Below the pieces are notes generated by a model, which saw nothing but the letters and a program-made list of their open reading frames with translations, was not told the DNA's origin and ran no database searches. The translations under genes were made by a program, and so were the position numbers. DNA of 64,000 nt from Streptomyces piniterrae. GTDB taxonomy: Bacteria > Actinomycetota > Actinomycetes > Streptomycetales > Streptomycetaceae. Of this stretch, positions 52,528 to 60,701 are shown piece after piece (position 1 is the first letter of the stretch; each line of letters begins with the position of its first letter). The DNA lies in contig NZ_SUMB01000003.1 in NCBI RefSeq assembly GCF_005048155.1, positions 248,001 through 312,000 of the forward strand. The letters are read 5' to 3'.

Positions 52528-53553
52528 TCAGCCGTCGAACTTCGCGACGTTCTCGGCGGTGACCAGCACCACCGGCACCTTCACCGACTTCGGCAGCTTC
52601 TCACCGCGGGAGGCCTTCAGCGCCCAGTCCACGGCCTGCTTGCCGAGGAGTTTTGGCTGCTGGGCGACGGTCGCGGTGAGGCGGCCGTCGCGGACCGCGC
52701 GGACGCCGTCCGGCGTGCCGTCGAACGCCACCACCTTCACGTCCTTGCCGGACCTGCCGCCCAGCGCCTTGGACGCGCCGAGCGCCATCTCGTCGTTGGC
52801 GGCGAACACCCCGTCGATACCGCGGTGCGCCTGGAGCATATTGGACATCACATCCATGCCCTTGGTGCGGTCGAAGTCGGCGGGCTGCCGGGCGACGACG
52901 CGGATTCCCGGGTACTTCCTGATGCCCTCCTCGAAGCCCCGGCCGCGTTCCCGGGCGGCGGAGGTGCCGGGCTGGCCTTCCAGGAAGACCACCTTGCCCT
53001 CGCCACCCAACGATTCGGCCAGCGTCCGGGCGGCGAGCCGGCCGCCCTCGACGTTGTCGGAGGCGATGGTCGAGCCGACCTCGCCGCCGTTGACGCCACG
53101 GTCGATGGAGATGACCGGCACCTTCGCCCGGTTGGCGACGCCGACCGCCGGAACGGCCGCATCGGAGTCGACCGGGTTGATGATCGCCGCCTTGACGTCC
53201 TGGCTGGTGAACGTCTCCATCTGGTTGATCTGCTGGGTGGGGTCGTTCTGCGCGTCGGTGATGTTGATGTGGAGGCCACGGGCGTCCGCCTCGGCCTGGG
53301 CGCCTTCCTTGATGCCGACGAAGAACGGGTTGTTCAGGGTGGAGAGGGCGAGGCCCAGGTCGGTGTCACCACCACGGTCACAGCCGGCCAGACCGAGGGC
53401 GAGCGTCGCGGCCAGACCCGCCGCGAGGGAGGCCCTGATCCGGACGGCCGTCCTCAGACGCACGGGTGGCGTCTTCGTCCGCGCCACAGGTGTCCACATA
53501 CGCACCGGCAGCGACGTCGTACGCCTGGGCGGCGTCGTCGTCCGCGGCCTCAT
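52528..53553 (-). CDS. rbsB: Ribose-type ABC transporter substrate-binding lipoprotein
   Basis: A 341-residue periplasmic-binding protein type 1 with a lipobox (LALGLAGC) at about residue 58. The mature part starts GLALSTLNNPFFVGIKEGAQ, with DAQNDPTQQINQ, VPVISIDRGVNGGEV and ANDEMALGASKAL, all typical of RbsB-like sugar binders. The ~30 basic residues before the signal peptide are unusual, so a later start (for example an internal Met near residue 19) is possible; the ATG at 53553 overlaps the rbsC stop (ATGA), which supports translational coupling. It forms the transporter with rbsC and rbsA. Confidence 0.9.
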   Translation of the reverse strand: MRPRTTTPPRRTTSLPVRMWTPVARTKTPPVRLRTAVRIRASLAAGLAATLALGLAGCDRGGDTDLGLALSTLNNPFFVGIKEGAQAEADARGLHINITDAQNDPTQQINQMETFTSQDVKAAIINPVDSDAAVPAVGVANRAKVPVISIDRGVNGGEVGSTIASDNVEGGRLAARTLAESLGGEGKVVFLEGQPGTSAARERGRGFEEGIRKYPGIRVVARQPADFDRTKGMDVMSNMLQAHRGIDGVFAANDEMALGASKALGGRSGKDVKVVAFDGTPDGVRAVRDGRLTATVAQQPKLLGKQAVDWALKASRGEKLPKSVKVPVVLVTAENVAKFDG

Positions 53554-54560
53554 CGCGCGCTCCGGCGGCGCAGGGTGTCCAGCAGGACAGCCAGCGCGAT
53601 CACCAGTCCGATGGCCACCTGCTGCCAGAACGCGGAGACGCTCAGCAGGTTGAGGCCGTTGCGCAGCACGGCGAGGATCAGTGCGCCGATGAGTGTGCCG
53701 GACGCCTTGCCGGAGCCTCCGGAGAGGCTGGCGCCGCCGATCACCACGGCGGCGATGGCGTCGAGTTCGTAGCCGACGGCGGCCTGCGGCTGGGCGGAGG
53801 TGAGCCGGGCCGCGAGCACGATGCCGGCGACCGCGGCGAACAGGCCGGACAGCGCGTAGATGACGAGCTTGCGGCGCTTGACGTCGATGCCGGAGAGGCG
53901 GGCCGCCTCCTCGTTGCCGCCGATCGCGAACATCGCGCGCCCCGTGTACGTACGGGCCAGGATCAGCGCGGCTGCCAGCCCCATCGCGATCATGACGAGG
54001 ACGGGTACCGGGAGCCAGCCGCCGAGGGTGTCGCCGAGCGTGCTGACCGAACCGGGGAAGGCGATCGGCGAGCCGCCGGAGAGGACCAGGGCGAGGCCGC
54101 GGCCGATCGACAGCATCGCCAACGTGGCGATGAAGGCGGGCAGTCGGCCGTACGCGACGAGCGCGCCGGAGATCAGTCCGGCGGCCACACCGACCGCGAG
54201 ACCGAGCAGCACTGCCGTCCAGACGGGGAGCCCTTCGCCGGTGGCCGCCCAGGCGACGACGGTGGCGGAGAGTGCCGCGACCGAGCCCACCGACAGATCG
54301 ATACCGGCCGAGACGATCACGAAGGTGACGCCGAAGGCGAGGATCGCGGTGACCGACGCCTGGACGCCGACGTTGAGCAGGTTCTGTCCGTTGAGGAAGT
54401 CCTTGGACAGCACCGCCATCACGACGACCAGCGCTATCAGTCCGCCGAGCGGGCCGTTCCTGAGCACCGCCCGGGAGAACCACGGCCCGAGGCCGTCCCG
54501 GTCCGGTGCCCGTCCCACCGCCTCGCCGGTGGCTGCTGCCGTCTTCACCTCAGCGGACAT
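53550..54560 (-). CDS. rbsC: Ribose-type ABC transporter permease
   Basis: A 336-residue inner membrane permease of the BPD_transp_2 family with about ten helices. Family blocks are FGVTFVIVSAGIDLSVGSV, GALVAYGRLPAFIATLAM, FAIGGNEEAARLSGIDV and VVIGGASLSGGSGKASGT, the last including the cytosolic coupling loop. The start overlaps the rbsA stop by 11 nt and the stop overlaps the rbsB start by 4 nt, so all three genes are coupled. Confidence 0.95.
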   Translation of the reverse strand: MSAEVKTAAATGEAVGRAPDRDGLGPWFSRAVLRNGPLGGLIALVVVMAVLSKDFLNGQNLLNVGVQASVTAILAFGVTFVIVSAGIDLSVGSVAALSATVVAWAATGEGLPVWTAVLLGLAVGVAAGLISGALVAYGRLPAFIATLAMLSIGRGLALVLSGGSPIAFPGSVSTLGDTLGGWLPVPVLVMIAMGLAAALILARTYTGRAMFAIGGNEEAARLSGIDVKRRKLVIYALSGLFAAVAGIVLAARLTSAQPQAAVGYELDAIAAVVIGGASLSGGSGKASGTLIGALILAVLRNGLNLLSVSAFWQQVAIGLVIALAVLLDTLRRRSAR

Positions 54561-56358
54561 CGGAGCCCTCCATCGCGCTCTGGTCGTCGGTGTTCTTGGT
54601 GCTCTTGGCGCTCTTGGCGCTCTTGGCGCTCTTGGCGCTCTTGGCGCTCTTGGCTCTTGTGGCTCTTGTGGCTCTTGTGGCTCTTGTGGCTCTTGTGGAA
54701 GCGGAGCCCTTGGAAGGGGAGTTCTTGGTGGTGGAGCTCTGAGCGGTGGAGCTCTGAGCGGTGGAGCTCTGAGCAGCGGAGCTCTGGGGCGTGCCGTCGC
54801 TGGAAGTGCCCTCGCTGGAAACGCCGTCCTGGGACTGGAGCGCGAGTTCCATCACGGCATCCTGGGTGGCTTCTTCGGCCGTCAGCTCACCGGCCAGCCG
54901 GCCCTGCGCCATCACCAGCACCCGGTCACTCATCCCGAGGACCTCCGGGAGATCGCTGGAGATCATCAGCACCGCGCAGCCGGCCGCCGTCAGCTCGTTC
55001 ACCAGCCGGTAGATCTCGACCTTCGCCCCGACGTCGATACCGCGGGTCGGCTCGTCGAGGATCAGCAGCCGGGTCTCGGCCAGCAGCCACTTACCGATCA
55101 CGATCTTCTGCTGGTTGCCGCCGGAGAGGGTCCGGGCGGGCTGGCCGAGGCCACTCATCCGCACCTTCAACCGCCCGGCGACGGCGGCCGCTTCGCGTCG
55201 CTGGCCGCGCCGGTCCACCAGCCCACCGCGGGTGTCACGGTCCAACCGGGCCAACGTCAGGTTGTCCTGGAGCGAGGCGTCCAGAACCAGGCCCTGCCCC
55301 TTGCGGTCCTCCGGTACCAGCCCGAGCCCGGCGCGCATCGCCGCCCGTACGTCGCCGCGGGCCAGCTGCACGCCGTCGATCTCCACCGTCCCGGCGTCGT
55401 AACGGTCCACGCCGAAGATCGCCCGTGCGACCTCCGTACGGCCCGCGCCGACCAGCCCGGCGAGGCCCACGACCTCGCCCGCCCGCACCTCGAAGTCGAT
55501 GCCCTCGAAGACGGGCCCCGCCTTCGCGCCCTTACGGGTCAGGCCGCGGACGCGCAGCAGCGGTGCGCCCGGCGCGTCGGGGCGCCGGCGCGGGTACTGC
55601 TCGGCGATGTCCCGGCCGACCATGAGCCGGATCAGTTCGTCCTCGTCGGTGGTGGCGGGGACTTCCGCGACCGAGCGGCCGTCGCGCAGCACGGTGACCC
55701 GGTCGCCGAGTGCGCCGATCTCCTCCAGGTGGTGGGTGATGAAGATGATGCCGACGCCGGATGCGCGCAGCTCGCGGACGATCTCGAAGAGGGTCTCGAC
55801 CTCCTCGGAGGTGAGTACGGCGGTCGGCTCGTCCATGATCAGCACGCGGGCGTCGAGGCTGAGCGCCTTGGCTATCTCCACCATCTGCAGCCGGGCGATA
55901 CCGAGTTCGGCGACCGGGGTGTCCGGGGAGACGTCGAGGCGCACCCGGCGCAGGAGTCCGGCGGCGCGGGCGCGCATCGTCTTCCGGTCGACGAGGCCGA
56001 GCGCGGTGCGCGGCTGGCGACCGAGGAAGAGGTTCTCGGCCACGGTCAGGCCGGGCACGAGGTTGAACTCCTGGTAGATGGTGGCGATGCCGAGGCGTGC
56101 CGCGTCCTGTGCGGAGCGGATGTGCACCTCCTGGCCGTCGACCACGATGCGCCCCTCGTCGGGGCGGTGGGCACCGGAGAGCATTTTGATGAGCGTGCTC
56201 TTGCCGGCCCCGTTCTCGCCGAGAAGGACATGCACCTCACCGGTACGCAGGCCGAGGACCACACCGTCCAGCGCGCGCACGCCCGGGAACGATTTGGTCA
56301 CCCCCGCCACGCGCAGCAGTTCGCGGCCGCCCGGTACGTCGTCTTTGACGCCGGTCAT
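54550..56358 (-). CDS. rbsA: Ribose-type ABC transporter ATPase with repeat-coded C-terminal tail
   Basis: A 602-residue double ATPase. The first ABC domain has LLGENGAGKSTLIKML (Walker A) and RVLIMDEPTAVL (Walker B). The second has the degenerate GLVGAGRTEVARAI loop normal for RbsA and TLSGGNQQKIVIGKWL with LILDEPTRGIDVG. Typical RbsA proteins are about 500 residues. Here about 85 extra residues follow: Ser/Thr/Gln repeats (SSTAQ units), then tandem ATR and SAK tripeptides encoded by minisatellites. This basic tail is probably disordered and might touch the membrane or nucleic acid. ATG 56358 follows GGAGAGAGGGG. Confidence 0.93.
   Translation of the reverse strand: MTGVKDDVPGGRELLRVAGVTKSFPGVRALDGVVLGLRTGEVHVLLGENGAGKSTLIKMLSGAHRPDEGRIVVDGQEVHIRSAQDAARLGIATIYQEFNLVPGLTVAENLFLGRQPRTALGLVDRKTMRARAAGLLRRVRLDVSPDTPVAELGIARLQMVEIAKALSLDARVLIMDEPTAVLTSEEVETLFEIVRELRASGVGIIFITHHLEEIGALGDRVTVLRDGRSVAEVPATTDEDELIRLMVGRDIAEQYPRRRPDAPGAPLLRVRGLTRKGAKAGPVFEGIDFEVRAGEVVGLAGLVGAGRTEVARAIFGVDRYDAGTVEIDGVQLARGDVRAAMRAGLGLVPEDRKGQGLVLDASLQDNLTLARLDRDTRGGLVDRRGQRREAAAVAGRLKVRMSGLGQPARTLSGGNQQKIVIGKWLLAETRLLILDEPTRGIDVGAKVEIYRLVNELTAAGCAVLMISSDLPEVLGMSDRVLVMAQGRLAGELTAEEATQDAVMELALQSQDGVSSEGTSSDGTPQSSAAQSSTAQSSTAQSSTTKNSPSKGSASTRATRATRATRATRAKSAKSAKSAKSAKSAKSTKNTDDQSAMEGSDVR
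54592..54699. repeat. 9-bp minisatellite (12 units) in the 3' end of rbsA
   Basis: GTTCTTGGT is followed by six perfect GCTCTTGGC units (54601-54654) and five TCTTGTGG(C/A) units (54655-54699). Both arrays are in frame and encode repeated Ser-Ala-Lys and Ala-Thr-Arg in the RbsA tail. Copy changes would alter tail length without a frameshift. Confidence 0.95.
54731..54790. repeat. 15-bp minisatellite in the 3' end of rbsA
   Basis: Three copies of GTGGAGCTCTGAGCG (the last ending CA) at 54731-54775 and a degenerate fourth to 54790, each containing GAGCTC. They encode the repeated SSTAQ in the RbsA tail. Confidence 0.92.
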
Positions 56359-56377
56359 GCGCTGCCCCTCTCTCCTT

Positions 56378-56442
56378 CGGGTGTTTGCGTTGAGTGCCCG
56401 GGTTTCCGCGTTCGGGTACCCGGGTGTCCGCGTTCCGGCTCT
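56378..56442. repeat. Three imperfect 21-22-bp direct repeats between lacI and rbsA
   Basis: Units begin CGGGTGTTTGCGTTGAG (56378), CGGGTTTCCGCGTTCGGG (56399) and CGGGTGTCCGCGTTCCGG (56421). The period is about two helix turns, so a protein could bind all copies on one face of the DNA. No function is proven. Confidence 0.7.
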
Positions 56443-56469
56443 CAGGTGGACGGCGCGGCCTGCGGCGGG

Positions 56470-57474
56470 TCAGTCGGCCGCCCGCGACTCGCCGCAGGAG
56501 CGGCGCGGTACGAGCCGGGCCGGCAGCAGCACCGAGTCGGGGCGGCGGCCTTCCACACACTCCAGGAGGGTGTGCACGGCGGCCCGCCCCAGATCGCGGG
56601 TGGGCTGGGCGATGGCGGTCAGCGGCGGGTCCGTGTGCCTGAACCACGGCACGTCGTCGTAGACGACCAGCGCGACATCGTCGGGGACCCGCAGACCGCG
56701 CGCGCGGAGTTCGTCCATCGCGCCCAGCGCCATCAGGTTGTCGGTGGCGAGCACCGCGTCCGGCGGCTCGGGCAGGTCGAGGAGGTCGCTCATCACCCGG
56801 CGGCCGCCCGTGTGCTGGAGGTCGAGGGTGGCGCCGACCCGCTCGTCGGGCAGCGCGATGCCGTGCGCGGCCAGCGCCGTACGGAAGAGCTCCAGGCGCT
56901 CGTCGCCGGTGGGCGTGCCGCCGGGGGCGACGATGATCGCGGGGCGGCGCCGGCCGAGGGCAGCGAGGTGCGCGGCGAGGTCGGTGAGCGCGCCATGGCC
57001 GTCGGCGCGTACGCAGGGGGCGTCGATGCCGGGCACGGTGCGGTCCAGCAGGACCAGGGGGGTGCCGGAGGCGACGGCCTCGCTGAGCATCGCCGAGCCG
57101 GTGCCGGCCGAGCTGACCAGCAGGCCGTCGATCCGCCGGTCCAGCAGGGTACGGATGTAGTCGTCCTGCTGGTCGGGGCGTTCGCCCGCGTTGCCGATGA
57201 CCAGGCTGTAGCCCAGGCTGCGGGCCGCGTCCTCGACGGCGTCCGCCAGCTCGGTGAAGAAGGGGTTGGTGAGGTCGCTGATGATCAGTCCCAGCGCGCC
57301 GGTCCGTGCGGTGCGCAGCGCGCGGGCGACGTTGTTGGGGCGGTAGCCCAACTCCCGTACGGCGGCGAGCACCCGCTCACGGGTCTCGGCGACCGGGCTG
57401 CGGCCGTTGAGCACCCGGGAGACGGTGGCGACGGAGACGCCCGCCCGCTCTGCCACGTCCTTGATGTTCGTCAT
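56470..57474 (-). CDS. LacI-family repressor of the ribose operon
   Basis: A 334-residue LacI-type repressor. The HTH is NIKDVAERAGVSVATVSRVLNG with a hinge helix (RPNNVARALRTART). The sugar-binding core is of the PBP1 type (LIISDLTNPFFTELADAVED, LLDRTVPGIDAPCVRADG, LTAIAQPTRDLGR). It heads the minus-strand operon and lies 111 bp before rbsA, so it probably represses itself and rbsACBK, released by ribose or a phosphate of it. ATG 57474 places the HTH at the N-terminus, as in the family; an in-frame ATG at 57498 overlaps operator box 1. Confidence 0.9.
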   Translation of the reverse strand: MTNIKDVAERAGVSVATVSRVLNGRSPVAETRERVLAAVRELGYRPNNVARALRTARTGALGLIISDLTNPFFTELADAVEDAARSLGYSLVIGNAGERPDQQDDYIRTLLDRRIDGLLVSSAGTGSAMLSEAVASGTPLVLLDRTVPGIDAPCVRADGHGALTDLAAHLAALGRRRPAIIVAPGGTPTGDERLELFRTALAAHGIALPDERVGATLDLQHTGGRRVMSDLLDLPEPPDAVLATDNLMALGAMDELRARGLRVPDDVALVVYDDVPWFRHTDPPLTAIAQPTRDLGRAAVHTLLECVEGRRPDSVLLPARLVPRRSCGESRAAD

Positions 57475-57497
57475 GAGGCCGCCGCCCGCCCGTTCCA

Positions 57498-57544
57498 TGT
57501 AATCGATTTCATCCTTGGCGCGAGACCCTACGAAATCGATTACA
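57498..57544. promoter_or_regulatory. Twin LacI-type operators before the ribose operon
   Basis: TGTAATCGATTTCA (57498-57511) and CGAAATCGATTACA (57531-57544) are reversed copies of one near-palindrome with an AATCGATT centre, 33 bp apart. The CG at the centre and the half sites are typical of LacI-family operators. Their place directly before the regulator gene points to autorepression and control of the whole operon. Confidence 0.85.
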
Positions 57545-57607
57545 CGGCGGGTGCGTCAAGGCGTCGACAATGTGGTCCGCATCACAGGGACGGCTGATCA
57601 CTCAACG

Positions 57608-57643
57608 GCCGAGGGCCGCACCCCGCTGGGTACGGCCCTCGGC
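57608..57643. terminator. Hairpin between ohr and lacI (distal)
   Basis: A perfect 11-bp stem (GCCGAGGGCCG / CGGCCCTCGGC) with a 14-nt loop. With the next hairpin it separates ohr transcription from the LacI operator region. Confidence 0.7.
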
Positions 57644-57666
57644 TTCGGACTGTGTCGCGCGCCCGG

Positions 57667-57697
57667 CAGGCGCGTCTCAGGCATGCAGACGCGCCTG
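57667..57697 (-). terminator. Hairpin after ohr (proximal)
   Basis: A perfect 11-bp stem (CAGGCGCGTCT / AGACGCGCCTG) with a 9-nt loop starts 33 bp beyond the ohr stop on the minus strand. A copy of its loop and flank (CAGGCATGC) recurs at 57712-57720, so the region holds decayed direct repeats. Confidence 0.72.
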
Positions 57698-57729
57698 AGG
57701 CAGACGCCTCTCAGGCATGCGGACGCGTG

Positions 57730-58158
57730 TCAGGCGACGGTCAGCTTGACCTCGATGTTGCCCCGGGTGGCGCTGGAGTACGGGCACACCTGGTGCGCCT
57801 GTTCCACGAGGTCCTGGGCGGTGGCCGCGTCGACGTTCGGAATCGAGACGGCGATCTCGACCGTGAGGCCGAAGCCGCCGGCCGCGGTCTTGCCGATGCC
57901 GACCTTGGCGGTCACCCGCGAGCCGGAGACATCCGCGTTCTCCCGGCGGGCGACGACGCTGAGCGCACCCTGGAAGCAGGCGCTGTAGCCTGCCGCGAAG
58001 AGCTGCTCGGGGTTGGTGCCGGCGCCGCTGCCGCCCTGCTCCTTGGGCGGGTTGACGATCACGTCGAGCTTGCCGTCGTCGCTGGCGACGCGGCCGTCCC
58101 GGCCGTTCTCAGCGGTGGCGACGGCGGTGTAGACGACGTCGACGGTCTGGATGGACAT
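57730..58158 (-). CDS. ohr: Organic hydroperoxide resistance protein (Ohr/OsmC family)
   Basis: A 142-residue cytosolic thiol peroxidase of the Ohr group, which reduces organic and fatty acid hydroperoxides with lipoyl-linked electrons. The peroxidatic Cys61 (YSACFQGAL) and resolving Cys125 (HQVCPYSSAT) are both present, and the Arg/Glu pair of the active site fits (GRVASDDGKLDV; NPEQLFAAGY). AGGAGG lies 7 nt before ATG 58158. A gene for an OhrR regulator is not adjacent, unless the MarR gene at 59464 has that role. Confidence 0.94.
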   Translation of the reverse strand: MSIQTVDVVYTAVATAENGRDGRVASDDGKLDVIVNPPKEQGGSGAGTNPEQLFAAGYSACFQGALSVVARRENADVSGSRVTAKVGIGKTAAGGFGLTVEIAVSIPNVDAATAQDLVEQAHQVCPYSSATRGNIEVKLTVA

Positions 58159-58356
58159 ACCGAATCCTCCTGTGGTTCGCCGCGACTCGCGCCCACGGAT
58201 CGCGACGGCTTGCCGCGAGCCTAACGGGCGAGGTCAAGAGGGCGGGGGCGGGGCTCGTACGCCTTCCGGCTTCTCCCCCCGCCCCCGCCCCACCCCCGGC
58301 CCCACCCCCGGCGATCAGCGCTCAACGCTCGACCCCCAGCGATCAGCCCTCGGCGA

Positions 58357-59376
58357 TCAACCGTCCAAGCTCACGATCATCTTCCCCGTGTTCTCGCCGC
58401 GCAGCATGCCCAGGAACGCCTCGACGCCGTTCTCGATGCCGGTCACCTTGGTTTCGCCGTACTTCAGCTCGCCGGAGCGGATCCAGGCGGAGACCTCCTT
58501 CACGAACTGCGGCTGCATCGCGGAGTGGTCGCTGACCATCAGGCCCTGGAGACGCAGGCGCTTGCCGATGACGAGCGCGAGGTTGCGGGGTGCCGGGGCC
58601 GGCTCGGTGGCGTTGTACATCGAGATCATGCCGCACACCGCGACCCGGCCATGGACGTTGAGCGCGCTGATGGCCGCCTCGAGGTGGTCGCCGCCGACGT
58701 TGTCGAAGTAGACGTCGATTCCGTCCGGGGCGGCCTTCTTGAGCTGCTCGGTGACATCGCCGTTCTTGTAGTTGAAGGCGGCGTCGAAGCCGTACTCCTC
58801 GACCAGGAGCTTGACCTTGTCGTCGGAACCGGCGGAGCCGATGACCCGGGAAGCGCCCTTGAGCCTGGCGATCTGGCCGACCTCGCTGCCCACCGCGCCG
58901 GCCGCACCGGACACGAAGACGACGTCGCCCTCCTTGAAGGAAGCGACCTCCAGCAGGCCGGCGTAGGCGGTCAGGCCGGGCATGCCCAGCACGCCGAGGT
59001 AGGCGGTGAGGGGTGCGAGGGACGGGTCGACCTTGGCGGCGTGCTTGGCGTCCAGCACGGCGTACTCGCGCCAGCCGGAACCGTGCAGAACGTGGTCGCC
59101 GACGGCGATGGACTCGGCGTTCGAGGCGATGACCTCGCCGACCGCGCCGCCTTCCATCGGCTGGTCCAGCTGGAACGGCGGTACATACGACTTCACATCG
59201 TTCATCCGGCCGCGCATGTACGGGTCTACGGAGAAGTGCTGGTTGCGGACGAGGATCTGGCCCTCGCCGACCTCGGGCACCGCGGCCTCGCGCAGCGCGA
59301 AGTCCTCCGGGGTGGGCCAGCCGTGCGGGCGGGCGACGAGGTGCCATTCACGGCTGGTCGTGGGCAGTGCGGACAT
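58357..59376 (-). CDS. Zinc-free MDR-family NADP-dependent oxidoreductase (CurA/PTGR-like)
   Basis: A 339-residue medium-chain reductase without zinc ligands, like CurA and leukotriene B4 dehydrogenases, which reduce activated C=C bonds of enals and enones. Family blocks: FSVDPYMRGRMND, MEGGAVGEVIASN, the Rossmann loop VFVSGAAGAVGSEVGQIA, DVYFDNVGGDHLEAAI and CGMISMYNAT. AGGAGG precedes ATG 59376. It is divergent from a MarR regulator across an AT-rich gap. The three GCGATCA-like copies around its stop (58310-58359) are another stop-region repeat. Confidence 0.9.
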   Translation of the reverse strand: MSALPTTSREWHLVARPHGWPTPEDFALREAAVPEVGEGQILVRNQHFSVDPYMRGRMNDVKSYVPPFQLDQPMEGGAVGEVIASNAESIAVGDHVLHGSGWREYAVLDAKHAAKVDPSLAPLTAYLGVLGMPGLTAYAGLLEVASFKEGDVVFVSGAAGAVGSEVGQIARLKGASRVIGSAGSDDKVKLLVEEYGFDAAFNYKNGDVTEQLKKAAPDGIDVYFDNVGGDHLEAAISALNVHGRVAVCGMISMYNATEPAPAPRNLALVIGKRLRLQGLMVSDHSAMQPQFVKEVSAWIRSGELKYGETKVTGIENGVEAFLGMLRGENTGKMIVSLDG

Positions 59377-59463
59377 AGCGCGGTCCTCCTAAAGCTTCAT
59401 GTACTGAAACAACCATGCTCCTCGATATTTCATGTTGTCAAGTATTTGGGTATCCTCCTGTGT
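59377..59463. promoter_or_regulatory. AT-rich divergent promoter between the reductase and marR
   Basis: An 87-bp gap with low GC for this genome. TATCCT (59451-59456) is 7 nt before the marR ATG, which has no ribosome site. Inverted arms ACAACCATG (59409-59417) and CATGTTGT (59431-59438) resemble a MarR operator placed over both promoters. Confidence 0.62.
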
Positions 59464-59895
59464 ATGACTCCGCGTGCAGACCCCCTGACCGTCGAGGTCG
59501 TCGACCTCATCGGCACCGTTGTCTCCCGTTACTACGAGGAGTACGAGCACGCCGCGGCCGAGCACTCCCTCACCGGAGCCCAGGCGCGGGTGCTGAGCCT
59601 GCTCTGCGTCGAGCCGCTGCCGATGCGCAAGGTCGCGCAGCGCCTGAAGTGCGAACCGTCGAACATCACCGGCATCGTGGACCGGCTGGAGTCGCGCGGG
59701 CTGGTGGAGCGCCGTCCCGATCCGGCCGACCGCCGCGTCAAGCTGGCCGCCCCGACGGACGAGGGGGCGCGCACCGCCGACCGGCTCAGGAGTTCGCTGG
59801 GCTTCGCCCGGGAGCCGCTCGGCCAGCTGACCGTCGCCGAGCGCACCCTGCTCAAGGAGCTGCTCCAGCGGATGCTGGGCATCGCGCCGGAGTAG
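59464..59895 (+). CDS. MarR-family regulator
   Basis: A 143-residue MarR protein with the winged helix [35 protein letters not shown] and the wing [15 protein letters not shown]. It has a single Cys in SLLCVEP and one in LKCEP, so a thiol-sensing role (as in OhrR) is possible but not shown. It probably controls the divergent reductase. The ATG at 59464 lies 7 nt from TATCCT, so it is probably leaderless. A thioredoxin-fold protein gene follows in the same direction, 176 bp on. Confidence 0.88.
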   Translation: MTPRADPLTVEVVDLIGTVVSRYYEEYEHAAAEHSLTGAQARVLSLLCVEPLPMRKVAQRLKCEPSNITGIVDRLESRGLVERRPDPADRRVKLAAPTDEGARTADRLRSSLGFAREPLGQLTVAERTLLKELLQRMLGIAPE

Positions 59896-60071
59896 GTGCG
59901 CCGGGCGGGACGCACGCATACCCGGGGGGACGAGGCAAAACACAACGGGGACGCGACGGGGCACGACGAGGTACGACGGGGCACGGCGAGATGCGGCGTC
60001 GGAATTGGCCCAGGTTCACAGGGCATGAATGTCCCATCGGAGTGGGCCGACGCCGTTCTAGGCTGTCCGCC

Positions 60072-60701
60072 ATGACCTCCCAGACCAGCGGTTCCGCCCG
60101 CCACACCGTCGACTTCTACTTCGATCCCATCTGCCCCTTCGCCTGGATCTCGTCCCGCTGGATCCTGGAGGTGGAGCAGCACCGTGACCTCGATCTGCGC
60201 TTCCGGGTGATGAGCCTGTCCGTGCTCAACGAGGGCCGTGCGGACCTCCCCGAGAAGTACCGGGAACTGCTGGACGAGGGCTGGGGACCGGTGCGGGTGT
60301 GCATAGCGGCCGCGCAGGAGCACGGCGAGGACGTGCTGCGCGACCTGTACACGGCGCTCGGCACCCGTTTGCACAACGAGGGCCGCGAGGACACCGCCGC
60401 CGTCATCGAGGAGGCGCTGGCCGAGGTCGGACTGCCGGTCGAGCTGGCCCTCGCGGCCGGCCGCGAGGCGTACGACGACGCGCTGCGCAAGAGCCACCAC
60501 CAGGGCATGGACCCGGTCGGCGAGGACGTGGGCACGCCCACGGTCCACATCGACGGTGTCGCGTTCTTCGGCCCGGTCCTGACGGCGATCCCGCGCGGCG
60601 AGGAAGCGGTACGGGTCTTCGACGGTGCCCGCCTCCTCGCCGGTTACGACAAGTTCTTCGAGCTCAAGCGGACCCGTACCGGCGACCTCGACTTCAGCTG
60701 A
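60072..60701 (+). CDS. DsbA-like thioredoxin-fold protein, Rv2466c (mycothiol-dependent) type
   Basis: A 209-residue protein of the DsbA/HCCA isomerase class, close to mycobacterial Rv2466c, a mycothiol-dependent nitroreductase/mycoredoxin. The match covers [22 protein letters not shown] and the cis-Pro loop [17 protein letters not shown]. Rv2466c is described with a CPWC active site; here Cys21-Pro-Phe-Ala24 has a single Cys, so a monothiol or different mechanism is expected. TAGGCT (60059-60064) lies 7 nt before the ATG, so it is probably leaderless. The stop overlaps the end of the convergent MFS gene by 8 nt. Confidence 0.87.
   Translation: MTSQTSGSARHTVDFYFDPICPFAWISSRWILEVEQHRDLDLRFRVMSLSVLNEGRADLPEKYRELLDEGWGPVRVCIAAAQEHGEDVLRDLYTALGTRLHNEGREDTAAVIEEALAEVGLPVELALAAGREAYDDALRKSHHQGMDPVGEDVGTPTVHIDGVAFFGPVLTAIPRGEEAVRVFDGARLLAGYDKFFELKRTRTGDLDFS

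Noticed and set aside
50243..53653. Plus-strand open frame of more than 1100 codons running from the nitrilase gene into the rbs operon
   Set aside because: It crosses genes on both strands in a different frame and has no recognisable family.
54592..54790. Possible phage attachment or CRISPR repeats
   Set aside because: The repeats are contiguous, 9 or 15 bp long, in frame with rbsA, and no integrase or Cas gene is present.
53860..57597. Long plus-strand open frame antisense to rbsC, rbsA and lacI
   Set aside because: The minus strand encodes clear transporter and regulator families; the plus frame has no domain and results from high GC at the third codon position.
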